Notes: a model not told the origin generated them from the letters alone. A DNA stretch of 48,713 bases from JBBKWH01 sp037968855 (GCA_037968855.1 JBBKWH010000103.1:1-48713), one strand, 5' to 3'. Positions 1 through 8,270 are shown, counted from the stretch's first letter. Translations and numbers: made by a program.

Positions 1-1
1 C

Positions 2-1036
2 GGTACAGATGCGGTGCGCTTTACCTTTTGCGCGTTGGCGAATACAGGCCGCGACATCAAGTTCGACATGAAACGCGTGGAAGGCTACCGCAACTTCTGC
101 AACAAAATCTGGAACGCCACCCGCTTTGTCATGATCAACTGCGATGGCCAAAGCGTCGGCCAAGAGGCACGCCCCGACCTATGGGAGTTGCCAGAGCAAT
201 GGATCATCAGCCGCTTGCAACGCTGCGAAGCCGCCGTGCATCAAGCCTTTGCCGATTACCGTTTAGACATGGTCGCGCAGACCTTGTATGACTTTGTCTG
301 GACAGAATACTGCGACTGGTACGTCGAGTTGACCAAGCCAGTATTAAACGGCGATGCCTCAGAAGAACGCAAAGCCGAAGTACGCCGCGTCTTGCTGGCG
401 GTGATGGAAACTTGCCTGCGCTTGCTACATCCGTTAATGCCATTTTTGACCGAAGAAATCTGGCTGCAACTTGCGCCGATGATTGGGCGCAAACACAGCG
501 ACTCGATCATGCTGGCCGCCTACCCCATGCCCGACAGCAGCAAAATCAGCGATCAAGCCGAAGCCGATATGCACTGGCTGCAAGACTTGATCGGTGCGGT
601 ACGCAATATTCGCGGTGAGATGGGCTTGGGCAATGCGCGTCTGTTGCCCGTGTTACTGCAAAACTTAAATGCACAACAGCGCGATCAGTTGGCCCGTATC
701 GAACCGTTGCTCAAAGCCTTGGCCAAAGTCGAATCGGTTGAGCTACTGGCCAATGACGCCAGCGCGCCGCTGTCATCCAGCAGTGTGATTGGTCAAATGA
801 CCGTGTTTGTACCGATGAAAGGCTTAATCGATCCCAAAGCCGAACAAGCCCGTTTGCAAAAAGACCTCGACAAGCTGCAAAAAAATGTCGATGTGTTATC
901 CGGCAAGTTGTCGAATCAAGGCTTTATCGCCAAAGCACCTGCGGCGGTGGTCGAGCTTGAACGCGGCAAACTGGCCGAGCTAGAAGGCCAGCTTGAACGA
1001 GTCAAGGGTCAGATGGCGCAGATTGCGGCGTTGTAA
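2..1036 (+). CDS. valS: Valine--tRNA ligase, C-terminal part (5' end outside window)
   Basis: This is the last 344 residues of cytosolic valyl-tRNA synthetase, which charges tRNA-Val with valine. The reading frame is open from base 2, so the Rossmann catalytic domain, editing domain and KMSKS loop lie off the left edge. The first visible block, GTDAVRFTFCALANTGRDIK, follows the KMSKS region in the family and leads into the alpha-helical anticodon-binding domain (about residues 20-270 here, with the conserved GYRNFCNKIWNATRF block). The last 65 or so residues are a charged, Leu/Lys/Glu-rich helix pair typical of the C-terminal coiled-coil arm of bacterial ValRS. The frame ends in TAA, followed after 30 bases by a strong terminator, so valS ends its transcript here. 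Identification is secure. Confidence 0.97.
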   Translation, partial: GTDAVRFTFCALANTGRDIKFDMKRVEGYRNFCNKIWNATRFVMINCDGQSVGQEARPDLWELPEQWIISRLQRCEAAVHQAFADYRLDMVAQTLYDFVWTEYCDWYVELTKPVLNGDASEERKAEVRRVLLAVMETCLRLLHPLMPFLTEEIWLQLAPMIGRKHSDSIMLAAYPMPDSSKISDQAEADMHWLQDLIGAVRNIRGEMGLGNARLLPVLLQNLNAQQRDQLARIEPLLKALAKVESVELLANDASAPLSSSSVIGQMTVFVPMKGLIDPKAEQARLQKDLDKLQKNVDVLSGKLSNQGFIAKAPAAVVELERGKLAELEGQLERVKGQMAQIAAL

Positions 1037-1066
1037 GCACTGACTGTTTCTATCAACAGCCAACAG

Positions 1067-1091
1067 AGGGCGGCGAAAGCTGCCCTTTTTT
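1067..1091 (+). terminator. Rho-independent terminator of valS
   Basis: An 8-bp stem (AGGGCGGC pairing with GCTGCCCT, with one G-U pair) closed by a GAAA tetraloop is followed by six T. It starts 30 bases after the valS stop. Its 3' half, GCTGCCCTTTTTTGTT (1079-1094), recurs exactly at 2563-2578 after the next gene. Confidence 0.9.
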
Positions 1092-1133
1092 GTTATGGTG
1101 ACTCACAGCAAATATTCAGCAAGGACGACTTAT

Positions 1134-2507
1134 ATGTCATTTAGACCCATCATACCTACATTACTTAGCACGTTGCTTCTGACTGCCTGCGGTGGTGGCG
1201 ACTCCAGCACCAATACCGCTCCAAATCAAACCACGCCGCCACCAACTGCACGCACAGCCCTATCTGGCAATCTGACATTAACCCACAGTAACAATGCCAC
1301 ACCCACCACCATCCAACCCCGTGAAACCGTCGGCGATGTCGATTTTCCAGCATTTCAATCGATCACCACGTTACACAGTCAGCAGCCTTTTCTGATCGAA
1401 TCTGCGTACAGCAGCAGTCTGTATGCCGACCAATCACTGGTATTTGGGCTAGATAGCCGCGGCGAACGCACACTCACGGTTGATATCGATCCAATCTCGC
1501 ATATCCTGTCGAGCGTCGTGTTCAAACACACAACCACTGATCTCAATCAGCGCTACAGATGTGATCAATCGTATAGCACTCCCATGGGTTGCGATGGCGT
1601 GAATATCGATATTGATGCCTTAACGGGACAAGCCACACTCAAGTTTAGCAACACCCAGTTGGAAGGTGACGACGATAGCATACGGCTTGATGGCACGCTG
1701 ATCGGCACGTTGTCACAACCACCAACCAGCATTGATTCAACTCCCAAAAACACTCAAAACAATCTGTTTATCAATGGCAATCAGGTTGAGCTGCTTGCTG
1801 CCTCATACACCGATAGTGCTAAGCCAACCCAAGGGCCGTGCAATAATCAATGTCCTCTGGGCGATGCGTTTGAATTAAAGCTAGTCAATGGCCAGAGTAT
1901 TGTGGCCTCTATGCTACCCAGCATACCTGTGCTGTCTCTTTTGGTTGATGACAGTGCCTATCCGCAGGAACTACCGACAGAGTACAAAATTGTGGATAGT
2001 GGCCGCATGTCTACACAAGACTTTGGCTCAACCGTACGCTTAAACTTTGATCAAGCCGTGTATACGGCTAGTGTCGAAGGCCAACAACAAACCCAAATCA
2101 TCAATGGATCGGTCAGCATCCTCAAACCGACTCAAACGCTGAGTATTTCACCCGCGCTTAAGACAGAATCAACAGCGTCGGTCAGCACACCAAGTCATGT
2201 CCAACTCACGCTGATCAACCATCAAGACGTGACCCTTGAAGATCAAGGGTTGACCGTACGTCTTAGAGATGGCGAGGTTGAGTCTGTTCAATTTGAATCG
2301 GCGATCCCAGAATACAGCGAATCAGGCTTCCTTTATTTCGAGTTCGCCCAATTTGGTTGTCAAAAACTTGAGTGCAAAGGCATCCAAGTGAATGCAAATG
2401 GTTTTGGTGTTCGTTTTAATAACATGACTTTGACGCAAACTACATCTAATGCTCTGTTTAACAGTAGCATTCAGATTAAGGGCGCATTGCAGTATCAAGG
2501 GCGATAA
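1134..2507 (+). CDS. Putative lipoprotein of unnamed family (copy A)
   Basis: The 457-residue product is predicted to be secreted and lipid-anchored. A hydrophobic signal ends in the lipobox LLTAC with Cys at residue 19, followed by GGGDSS and a Thr/Pro/Asn-rich linker. The ATG at 1134 is chosen because AAGGA (1121-1125) lies 8 bases upstream and the signal peptide starts there; an in-frame ATG at 1095 would add an unlikely leader. The rest is beta-rich with no catalytic motif I recognise. Four cysteines in the body (RYRCDQSY, MGCDGV, GPCNNQCPLG) and a pair near the end (FGCQKLECKGI) suggest disulfides. The tail, an Asn-Asn block followed by a strand ending in QGR-stop, matches the lipoprotein at 10313-11620, and the two align along most of their length. 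The gene is monocistronic, between two related terminators. Function unknown. Confidence 0.8.
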   Translation: MSFRPIIPTLLSTLLLTACGGGDSSTNTAPNQTTPPPTARTALSGNLTLTHSNNATPTTIQPRETVGDVDFPAFQSITTLHSQQPFLIESAYSSSLYADQSLVFGLDSRGERTLTVDIDPISHILSSVVFKHTTTDLNQRYRCDQSYSTPMGCDGVNIDIDALTGQATLKFSNTQLEGDDDSIRLDGTLIGTLSQPPTSIDSTPKNTQNNLFINGNQVELLAASYTDSAKPTQGPCNNQCPLGDAFELKLVNGQSIVASMLPSIPVLSLLVDDSAYPQELPTEYKIVDSGRMSTQDFGSTVRLNFDQAVYTASVEGQQQTQIINGSVSILKPTQTLSISPALKTESTASVSTPSHVQLTLINHQDVTLEDQGLTVRLRDGEVESVQFESAIPEYSESGFLYFEFAQFGCQKLECKGIQVNANGFGVRFNNMTLTQTTSNALFNSSIQIKGALQYQGR

Positions 2508-2549
2508 TCTAATGCAGATTAAGGTATTGTCATAAACGGATAGACTTGA

Positions 2550-2575
2550 AGGGGTGGCTTTGGCTGCCCTTTTTT
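2550..2575 (+). terminator. Probable terminator after lipoprotein A
   Basis: An imperfect stem (AGGG/CCCT with a bulge and an inner GGC/GCT part) precedes six T. It is weaker than the valS terminator but has the same right half, an exact 16-base match at 2563-2578 to 1079-1094. Confidence 0.55.
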
Positions 2576-2738
2576 GTTTCTTTCGCCCAACCAGTCAAAA
2601 TCGAAAAATCCTAACATCCCCAAAAAAACCGATTGATCATCCCGCCTTTATCGCGTCTAATTCATCCTATCGCACGGCTTGCCGGATGCTCAGGATGAGC
2701 CAGCGACCAATACCAACAAAACAAAAGGACTTGATCCC

Positions 2739-3230
2739 ATGACACTCAACACATCATTGCTTGCCAGCGCCTGCATACTTCTTTGCAGTAACGTCTTTGC
2801 AGCTACACCAAACGCTCTCCTCGACGATTGGCGCATCCTCGACTCGCGTAGCGGTGTGATCGAATCAGTCATTCACTTTGAACGAGAAAGTGATGGCACT
2901 TACTCTGGCACTGTCATCAAAAGCTCGCCTAACCCACTGATTCGTCTAGACGACACCTGCGTCAACTGCCCTGCACCATTTACCGATCAACCGATTGTCG
3001 GTATGAAAGTGCTATGGGGCTTTAAACAAGATGCCAAAGATCCAAACCGTTTCAACAATGGCCATGCCTTTGATCCCAAAAATGGCAAAACCTATCAAGG
3101 GAAAATTCGGATTAGCAGTGATCAGCGCCGCATGATGCTGCGCGGTTATATCGGCACGCCAATATTGGGTCGCACTGAGGTCTGGTTACGTGGTGGTGGT
3201 GATTTAACCAAGCGCTTAGACAATCAATAA
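2739..3230 (+). CDS. DUF2147-family secreted protein
   Basis: The 163-residue product has an N-terminal signal peptide: the first ~22 residues are hydrophobic and end in SNVFA before ATPNALLDDW, fitting signal peptidase I cleavage after VFA. The mature part follows the DUF2147 pattern: a W-R opening, GVIESVIHFERESDGTYSG, a Cys pair in DDTCVNCP, LWGFK, a G-AFDP-NGKTY block (GHAFDPKNGKTYQGKI) and a G-IGTPILGRTEVWLR ending. The family is periplasmic or outer-membrane associated and has no established biochemical role. The ATG at 2739 has AAAAGGA (2723-2729) at 9 bases; upstream in-frame ATGs would destroy the signal peptide. Convergent with the next gene across a shared terminator. Confidence 0.85.
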   Translation: MTLNTSLLASACILLCSNVFAATPNALLDDWRILDSRSGVIESVIHFERESDGTYSGTVIKSSPNPLIRLDDTCVNCPAPFTDQPIVGMKVLWGFKQDAKDPNRFNNGHAFDPKNGKTYQGKIRISSDQRRMMLRGYIGTPILGRTEVWLRGGGDLTKRLDNQ

Positions 3231-3243
3231 CCATCGTTTTTCC

Positions 3244-3285
3244 ATCAAAAAACCGCTGAACGAGCACCATCAGCGGTTTTTTGAT
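3244..3285. terminator. Bidirectional terminator
   Basis: A perfect 16-bp inverted repeat (3244-3259 and 3270-3285) with a 10-base loop has a CCGCTGA/TCAGCGG core and A6/T6 flanks. It gives a U-tract on either strand and so serves both the DUF2147 gene and the convergent DUF1993 gene. Confidence 0.93.
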
Positions 3286-3305
3286 CGACGACTATCCATC
3301 AGGTG

Positions 3306-3803
3306 TTAGGCCAAAAAGTCACTCTTGCCCAACTCAACACCGTTATGACGCAACAGGTTATAGCTGGTGGTCATATGAAAATAAAAGTTCGGCAAAATCC
3401 ATTTATTCAGATAATCCAAACCGTTAAAGTCTAACTCTCGACCACGCGGCAAGGTTAGATGAATCGCTTTGCTGTCTGCACCTTCAAAGGCCGATTCTGG
3501 CAAGGCTGTCAGCAAATCTGCAATCTGATTGATCCGGTCTTGTAGTTCGCTGATGCTGGTTTCGTCGTCTTCAAACTTTGGTAATTCAATGTCGCTTAGA
3601 CGCGCTGCGCCGTTTTTGACCATATCGGTGGCAATTTGAATTTGCTTGGTCAGTGGAAACATATCGGGTGCTAAACGCATACTGATCATCACACTAGGAT
3701 CAATATTGCGTGCTTCACAATGCGCAGCTGCTTTGTCCAATAGGCCAGATAAGGCACGTAGCTTTTGTACCACCACAGGAATAAAAAACGGATAGATCGA
3801 CAT
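3306..3803 (-). CDS. DUF1993 domain-containing protein
   Basis: The 165-residue soluble protein matches the DUF1993 family, predicted to adopt a DinB-like four-helix bundle. Recognisable blocks are the N-terminal SIYPFFIPVVVQKLRALSG, the LAPDMFPLTKQIQIATD block, and the C-terminal DYLNKWILPNFYFHMTTSY segment followed by LLRHNGVELGKSDFL. The His in FHMTTSYNLLRHNG occupies the region where DinB proteins carry metal ligands, but I cannot confirm metal binding. No signal peptide or membrane segment is seen. No clear Shine-Dalgarno precedes the ATG, but the N-terminus is that of the family. It is divergent from the flavoprotein gene at 3929 with about 125 bases between. The function of the family is not established. 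Confidence 0.85.
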   Translation of the reverse strand: MSIYPFFIPVVVQKLRALSGLLDKAAAHCEARNIDPSVMISMRLAPDMFPLTKQIQIATDMVKNGAARLSDIELPKFEDDETSISELQDRINQIADLLTALPESAFEGADSKAIHLTLPRGRELDFNGLDYLNKWILPNFYFHMTTSYNLLRHNGVELGKSDFLA

Positions 3804-3928
3804 GCTTAAACGCTCAGCGGGAGGAGGTTATTGATCATGCCATGCGGCAATGATCGACACATGTATGGCTTGTGTCAGCACAAAACAGCTTACAATCCTC
3901 AGTCTGTGTGATGCTGAGATAGGCAATT

Positions 3929-5125
3929 TTGAACCATTACGATGTGATTGTGATCGGCGGCGGTGCGTCGGGCCTGATGTGTGCCAGTGTGGCGGGCCAA
4001 CGTGGGCGGCGGGTGCTGCTCCTCGATAGCAGCAATAAGGTCGGCAAAAAAATCCTGATGTCTGGTGGTGGTCGCTGTAACTTCACCAATATGGATGTGC
4101 AGCCGGAGCATTTTTTGTCACAGAACGAGCATTTTTGTATTTCGGCGCTCAATCGCTATACCCAATGGGATTTTTTGGCCTTGGTAGCCAAGTATCAGAT
4201 TGCCTATCACGAACGGCTGCATGGCCAGTTGTTTTGCGACACCTCGGCCAAAGAGATTTTACGCCTGCTGCTGTCAGAGTGTGAGCGCGGCAAGGTCGAG
4301 ATTCGTACCCACTGCACCATTGAGCGCATTCATGCACAATCTGGCACGACCAGTCGCTTTGTGTTGCATAGCAACTTGGGCGATTTTTCTTGTGAATCAT
4401 TGGTGGTGGCAACGGGTGGCTTGTCGATTCCCACCATGGGCGCATCGGGCTTTGGTTATGAAGTGGCGCTCCAGTTTGGTCATCATATTGTGCCGACGCG
4501 GGCGGGCTTGGTGCCATTTACCTTTACCGATGGCTTAAAGCCAGTCTGCGAGCGGCTGTCTGGACTGGCCGTAGATGTGCTGATGCAAAGCAATGAGATG
4601 GGTTTTCGCGAAAATATGCTGTTTACTCATCGTGGTATCAGTGGGCCAACCGCGCTACAAGCGTCCAACTACTGGCAAGCAGGCGATAGTATTTCGATCA
4701 ACTTACTCCCCGAAGATGATGTATTTGACTGGCTCAAAACGCTTAAGCAGCAACAGCCAAAATCACTGCTACGCACCCAATTGTATGAACGATTTGCCAA
4801 GAGTCTGGTGTTAGAGCTACAGACTTTACTCTGGCCGCAATGGGCCGAGACTGCCTTGGCACAGATTCCCGATGCAGCATTGCAAACACTGGCCGAACAA
4901 CTGCAAGCGTGGACCCTTAAGCCGTCTGGCACCGAAGGCTATCGCACTGCCGAGGTGACTTTGGGCGGCGTGGATGTCAATCAAGTGTCGTCTAAGACCA
5001 TGCAAAGTTCGCTGCAAGCCGGATTGTATTTTGTTGGTGAGGTGTTGGATGTGACGGGTTGGTTGGGCGGTTATAATTTTCAGTGGGCGTGGGCATCAGG
5101 GCAAGCCGCTGGTCAGGTGGTTTAA
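3929..5125 (+). CDS. YhiN/HI0933-family FAD-dependent flavoprotein
   Basis: The 398-residue product is an NAD(P)/FAD-dependent oxidoreductase of the HI0933 (YhiN) family, of the usual length. The Rossmann dinucleotide motif IGGGASG is at residues 9-15, followed by the family signature KKILMSGGGRCNFTN near residues 40-54. A second block VVATGGLSIPTMGASGFGY, the GISGPTALQAS motif in the middle, and the C-terminal GEVLDVTGWLGGYNFQWAWA with GQAAG close the FAD site. The start is TTG: the only ATG nearby in frame (3911) runs into a stop at 3920. The weak purine run GAGATAGG (3916-3923) precedes the TTG. Cytoplasmic; exact substrate unknown. Flanked by the divergent DUF1993 gene and a lipoprotein gene, with no obvious operon. 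Confidence 0.9.
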   Translation: MNHYDVIVIGGGASGLMCASVAGQRGRRVLLLDSSNKVGKKILMSGGGRCNFTNMDVQPEHFLSQNEHFCISALNRYTQWDFLALVAKYQIAYHERLHGQLFCDTSAKEILRLLLSECERGKVEIRTHCTIERIHAQSGTTSRFVLHSNLGDFSCESLVVATGGLSIPTMGASGFGYEVALQFGHHIVPTRAGLVPFTFTDGLKPVCERLSGLAVDVLMQSNEMGFRENMLFTHRGISGPTALQASNYWQAGDSISINLLPEDDVFDWLKTLKQQQPKSLLRTQLYERFAKSLVLELQTLLWPQWAETALAQIPDAALQTLAEQLQAWTLKPSGTEGYRTAEVTLGGVDVNQVSSKTMQSSLQAGLYFVGEVLDVTGWLGGYNFQWAWASGQAAGQVV

Positions 5126-5219
5126 TCCTTGTAGACAGTTATTGATGATTGTTTAGCGACGCCATCTCGCGGTGCTGGCATACTCTGATCATCTGATAAC
5201 CGTTTATTTCTTACCTTAC

Positions 5220-7229
5220 ATGAATACACTCACGACCAGCCGCTCGACATCCCTCACCATTCGCTTTAGCCCACTGGCATGGCCCGTACTGTGTGTACTC
5301 GGCCTATCGTTAACGGCTTGTGGAGGTGGTGATGGATCATCTAGCAGTATCAACAATACGCCAGACACCACACCCACCACGCCAGTGGTCACAGATCCGC
5401 TACCCAGCACACCCATACTGACGGGTGATCAACAGGCAGTGATTGGGCAAAGCGTCGGTGTGGTTGCACAGGTCAATAACAGCAATTTTAACCAATACCA
5501 ATGGACCCAAACCGCAGGGCCAGCGGTTGAATTTCTGTCGGCACAATCTGCTGCAATTCGCTTTGATGTGCCTGCCATCGGCGAATATGATTTTGTCTTT
5601 ACGGCCAAAGATGCCACAGGCCGCAGTGTCAGCCAAACCCATCATATCAGTGTGGTCAATGCAACCAGCCGCAGTACCGGCCAACTGCGCAGTGACCGCG
5701 CCGTCAGTGAGAGCAGTACCTTTAGCATTAGGCTCAGTCATGGCACAGATCCGGTCTACAACTGGCAATTGGTGCAACGCGCTGGCCCAACCGTAGTCTT
5801 CAGTCGCAATCGCGGTGATGCGGTATTTTTGATCAAAGCACCTGCGGTCGATCAAGATCAAGTGTTGGTGTTTGATGCGACCGGTACATTAGACGATGAC
5901 ACGCCCGTTCGCGACACGGTGTATATCGTGGTGCAAAACCAACCTACGGTCATTAGCCCTTATTTTTGCTCAGGCTATGGCAGTTACTGCGGCACCAATG
6001 AGACTTTATCGGTCCATCATGCCTATCGACCACAAAGCATTTGGGGTAATCGCCTCGCTCCTTGTGTTTTTTCCAATCAACTGACGCGTTATAACCTGTG
6101 TTCAGTCAATCAACTGCCGCCGCTTGGTCGTGGCCAAGATGTGCCAACCATTGCGCAAATCATGGATCGTGTGTTGGTGTCTGAAGATTGGATGGGCCAG
6201 CGCTTTGAACAGTTTTTGCGGGACAATGACCAGCAACAAGACTTCCGTAAGTTGTTTGGCTCCATTACCAGTGTGGTGATTTCACGCGATATTAATGTGT
6301 CGTTTTATTGGGCGGTGACTGGTGCGATTTATCTCAATCCCGATTATTTTTGGCTCACCCCTGCCGAACGCGATGGCGTGACCGAGCTATCGGACTATCG
6401 CAATAGCTACGGCAATGCATTGCAATTTGATATGCCATGGCGTTATGTCAAAGACAACGATTACGTCTTTTATGCTTACAACCCTATCGATCGCTTGAGT
6501 CGTGAACCGAGCGAGGTCTGGCCAGAAGCCGCCTCTTTGCTGTATCACGAGTTAGCACATGCCAACGACTTTTTACCCGCCGCCCAACGCAATACGCTAA
6601 ATGGCAATACCTCATTTTTAAATGCTTTGGGCAATACCCCGCTCCGCTCCGACCTGATGGCTGCCAGTTATCCACTCAACTCGGCGCTGTTGACAGGACT
6701 GGCAAGTGTGAGCTTTGGCGGTGAGGACACCACCTTGGCGCAACGCAATACCACGGCAGACACCGTCAGCCAAGCGTTCTTTGCGCAAGGCCAAGGCGGT
6801 AATGACTACTACAACTTCTATCGCTCAACCGAAGACTACGCCATGCTGTTTGAAGAAAGCATGATGAAGCTACGCTACGGTCTTGATCGCGATGTGGCCG
6901 TCAGTTCGTTTATCCGTGGCATTCCGATAACGGGTGAAGACTTGCTGGTGACCCGTGGTCAACGCAACCGGATCAGCGACCCGAACGTCGCCAAGCGTGC
7001 GCGTGTCGCGGTACAAGATGTTTTGCCGAGCGCCCTTCCGCTATTTGATGCGCAAATTGGTACCTTACGTCCCACTGAACTGTGCCAAGGCATCGACTGG
7101 GTCAGCGCGGTCAATACCAACTGCGCAGCACCATTACTGGCCAATCGCTATCGTTCAGCATCAGCACTGATCGGCAAAACACCCGCCAAACAGCGCATAC
7201 GTTTTAGCGCGCCCTTACCGCCACAATAA
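5220..7229 (+). CDS. Large lipoprotein with Ig/PKD-like repeats and HELAH zinc-protease motif
   Basis: The 669-residue product has a signal peptide ending in the lipobox SLTAC (Cys34), then GGGDGSSSS and a Thr/Pro linker. Residues ~65-145 look like a PKD/REJ-type beta domain (QYQWTQTAGPAVEF, then YDFVFTAKDATGRSV), and ~155-235 like a second (YNWQLVQRAGPTVVF). The C-terminal ~430 residues hold HELAH at residues 443-447 (6546-6560), the HExxH signature of zinc metallopeptidases, and about 95 residues later TEDYAMLFEES, which resembles the ED-(F/Y)-A-x-x-F block that gives the third, glutamate ligand in many gluzincin-type enzymes. I do not recognise a named peptidase family. The ATG at 5220 is chosen to fit the signal peptide; an upstream in-frame ATG (5172) adds 16 residues, and neither has a strong ribosome site. 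A surface peptidase is inferred, not shown. Confidence 0.75.
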   Translation: MNTLTTSRSTSLTIRFSPLAWPVLCVLGLSLTACGGGDGSSSSINNTPDTTPTTPVVTDPLPSTPILTGDQQAVIGQSVGVVAQVNNSNFNQYQWTQTAGPAVEFLSAQSAAIRFDVPAIGEYDFVFTAKDATGRSVSQTHHISVVNATSRSTGQLRSDRAVSESSTFSIRLSHGTDPVYNWQLVQRAGPTVVFSRNRGDAVFLIKAPAVDQDQVLVFDATGTLDDDTPVRDTVYIVVQNQPTVISPYFCSGYGSYCGTNETLSVHHAYRPQSIWGNRLAPCVFSNQLTRYNLCSVNQLPPLGRGQDVPTIAQIMDRVLVSEDWMGQRFEQFLRDNDQQQDFRKLFGSITSVVISRDINVSFYWAVTGAIYLNPDYFWLTPAERDGVTELSDYRNSYGNALQFDMPWRYVKDNDYVFYAYNPIDRLSREPSEVWPEAASLLYHELAHANDFLPAAQRNTLNGNTSFLNALGNTPLRSDLMAASYPLNSALLTGLASVSFGGEDTTLAQRNTTADTVSQAFFAQGQGGNDYYNFYRSTEDYAMLFEESMMKLRYGLDRDVAVSSFIRGIPITGEDLLVTRGQRNRISDPNVAKRARVAVQDVLPSALPLFDAQIGTLRPTELCQGIDWVSAVNTNCAAPLLANRYRSASALIGKTPAKQRIRFSAPLPPQ

Positions 7230-7233
7230 GATG

Positions 7234-7273
7234 CCCTCCTTCCTCTCCCACTGGGAGAGGACTCAGGTGAGGG
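7234..7273. repeat. REP-like palindromic intergenic element
   Basis: CCTCTCCC (7242-7249) pairs with GGGAGAGG (7253-7260) around a 3-base loop, and CCCTC (7234-7238) pairs with GAGGG (7269-7273) outside it. The string CTCTCCCACTGGGAGAG followed by GGTGAGGGAG is of the kind widely dispersed between genes in proteobacterial genomes. It starts four bases after the lipoprotein stop and may also act as a transcript end or stabiliser. Only one copy is in the window. Confidence 0.6.
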
Positions 7274-7326
7274 AGTGATCATTGCCGCTTGATCCATTTT
7301 TGCATGATCGGTCCGACGATGTTTTT

Positions 7327-7355
7327 TTGACCCCACCGCATAACTTGCGTACAAT
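7327..7355 (+). promoter_or_regulatory. Sigma-70 promoter of the 7388 gene
   Basis: TTGACC (7327-7332) and TACAAT (7350-7355) are separated by exactly 17 bases, close to consensus at both hexamers. Transcription would begin near 7362, leaving a leader of about 25 bases before the ATG at 7388 and arguing against the in-frame TTG at 7367 as start. Confidence 0.75.
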
Positions 7356-7387
7356 TTTCGCCCCGCTTGTCCACGATAGAAGCCGCC

Positions 7388-7816
7388 ATGCCGTTTACCA
7401 TTGAGCAAGTCTCACTGGAACTGGACACCCCAGTGACCTACAAAACATGGCTGCACACCACCCGTGACTATCATTTGATTGGCATGATCGCCTTTAGTGC
7501 ACCGGATAGCCGCAAGATTGCCCGTTGGGATGATCTGGAATATATGCGCCGTCGCACCGACGAATTTTCGATTATTGGCTTTCCAGATTTTTTGTCCGCC
7601 ATGGTGATTGATCTATCGAACTTGCCATTTTTGCTGGACGGCGAAGCACCGATTTTTCCGTGGCGAATGTTAGAAGAAAACTGCCCGATTCGTATTTTGG
7701 TCAGTGCCGATCAACGCGCCCATTACAGCAGTGTGTTTGAACCCGCATGGCTGGACTGGGACCGTGAACATGCGATGAGTGATATTCGCAATCTGCTCGA
7801 CACCCGCATTAACTAA
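7388..7816 (+). CDS. Conserved-looking protein of unknown function (142 aa)
   Basis: I do not recognise this protein. It is acidic, soluble-looking, and lacks a signal peptide or membrane segment. It has strongly alternating strand/helix composition, with aromatic-rich blocks YKTWLHTTRDYHLIG, DEFSIIGFPDFLSAMVIDLS and IFPWRMLEENCPIRILVS. No nucleotide-binding, metal-binding or DNA-binding motif is apparent; one Cys is present. The ATG at 7388 is preferred because the promoter at 7327-7355 puts the transcript start near 7362 and GATAGAAG (7374-7381) can serve as a weak ribosome site. The gene stands alone, downstream of a REP-like element and upstream of the DksA-like gene, with about 115 bases before it. 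Codon use resembles the neighbours. That it is a real gene is supported by the promoter and composition. Confidence 0.7.
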   Translation: MPFTIEQVSLELDTPVTYKTWLHTTRDYHLIGMIAFSAPDSRKIARWDDLEYMRRRTDEFSIIGFPDFLSAMVIDLSNLPFLLDGEAPIFPWRMLEENCPIRILVSADQRAHYSSVFEPAWLDWDREHAMSDIRNLLDTRIN

Positions 7817-7931
7817 CTGTTTTTTATCAACCCTCATGATACATAGCCACCACGTTGGCCACACAATCAACGGCTAATACCCGCCATACTGTTGCGTTAA
7901 TCTAAACAGATTGAACACAGAGCGCACCATT

Positions 7932-8270
7932 ATGCCCAGCAATCAAAATCAAGATGCCATTCGCCAACGCCTAAGCGATATGCACCACGAACTACAGGCT
8001 CGTGTCGAACGGATCGACAACGAACAACAGCGACGTGGTGACCCAGCACTCAATCAATGGTCTGACCAAGGCACCTTGCACGAGCGTGACGACGAGCAAT
8101 TTGCCCTCAAACACGCCGCTCAAGCGAAGCTCCAACAAGTCGAGAGTGCGCTACAACGACTGGCCCAAGGCCACTATGGTCAATGTACGGTTTGCCAGCG
8201 CGATATCGACCCAAAACGCCTCGACGCCCTACCCGTCACGCCATATTGCATTGATCATGCTGACTCATGA
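7932..8270 (+). CDS. DksA/TraR-family zinc-finger protein
   Basis: The 112-residue product belongs to the DksA/TraR family of small proteins that act on RNA polymerase through the secondary channel. It has a short helical hairpin (about residues 5-80, Gln/Glu/Arg rich, with DALNQWSDQ-type acidic tip residues near 38-60) and a C-terminal finger, GQCTVCQRDIDPKRLDALP then YCIDH. The ligand set is C85, C88, C106 and then H109 where family members usually have a fourth Cys, so it is a C3H variant or a degenerate finger. It is shorter than DksA proper (~150 aa), so this is a paralogue. The ATG at 7932 is used; an in-frame TTG at 7911 is possible. A small hairpin (AATCT/AGATT, 7899-7912) lies just upstream. 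Regulatory targets cannot be read from sequence. Confidence 0.85.
   Translation: MPSNQNQDAIRQRLSDMHHELQARVERIDNEQQRRGDPALNQWSDQGTLHERDDEQFALKHAAQAKLQQVESALQRLAQGHYGQCTVCQRDIDPKRLDALPVTPYCIDHADS

Noticed and set aside
2554..2742. 62-codon frame between lipoprotein A and the DUF2147 gene
   Set aside because: It starts inside the terminator stem, has no ribosome site, and its sequence is not protein-like.
7234..7273. CRISPR-like or insertion-sequence end at the palindromic element
   Set aside because: Only one copy, no spacers, no transposase and no target duplication; a REP-like element fits better.
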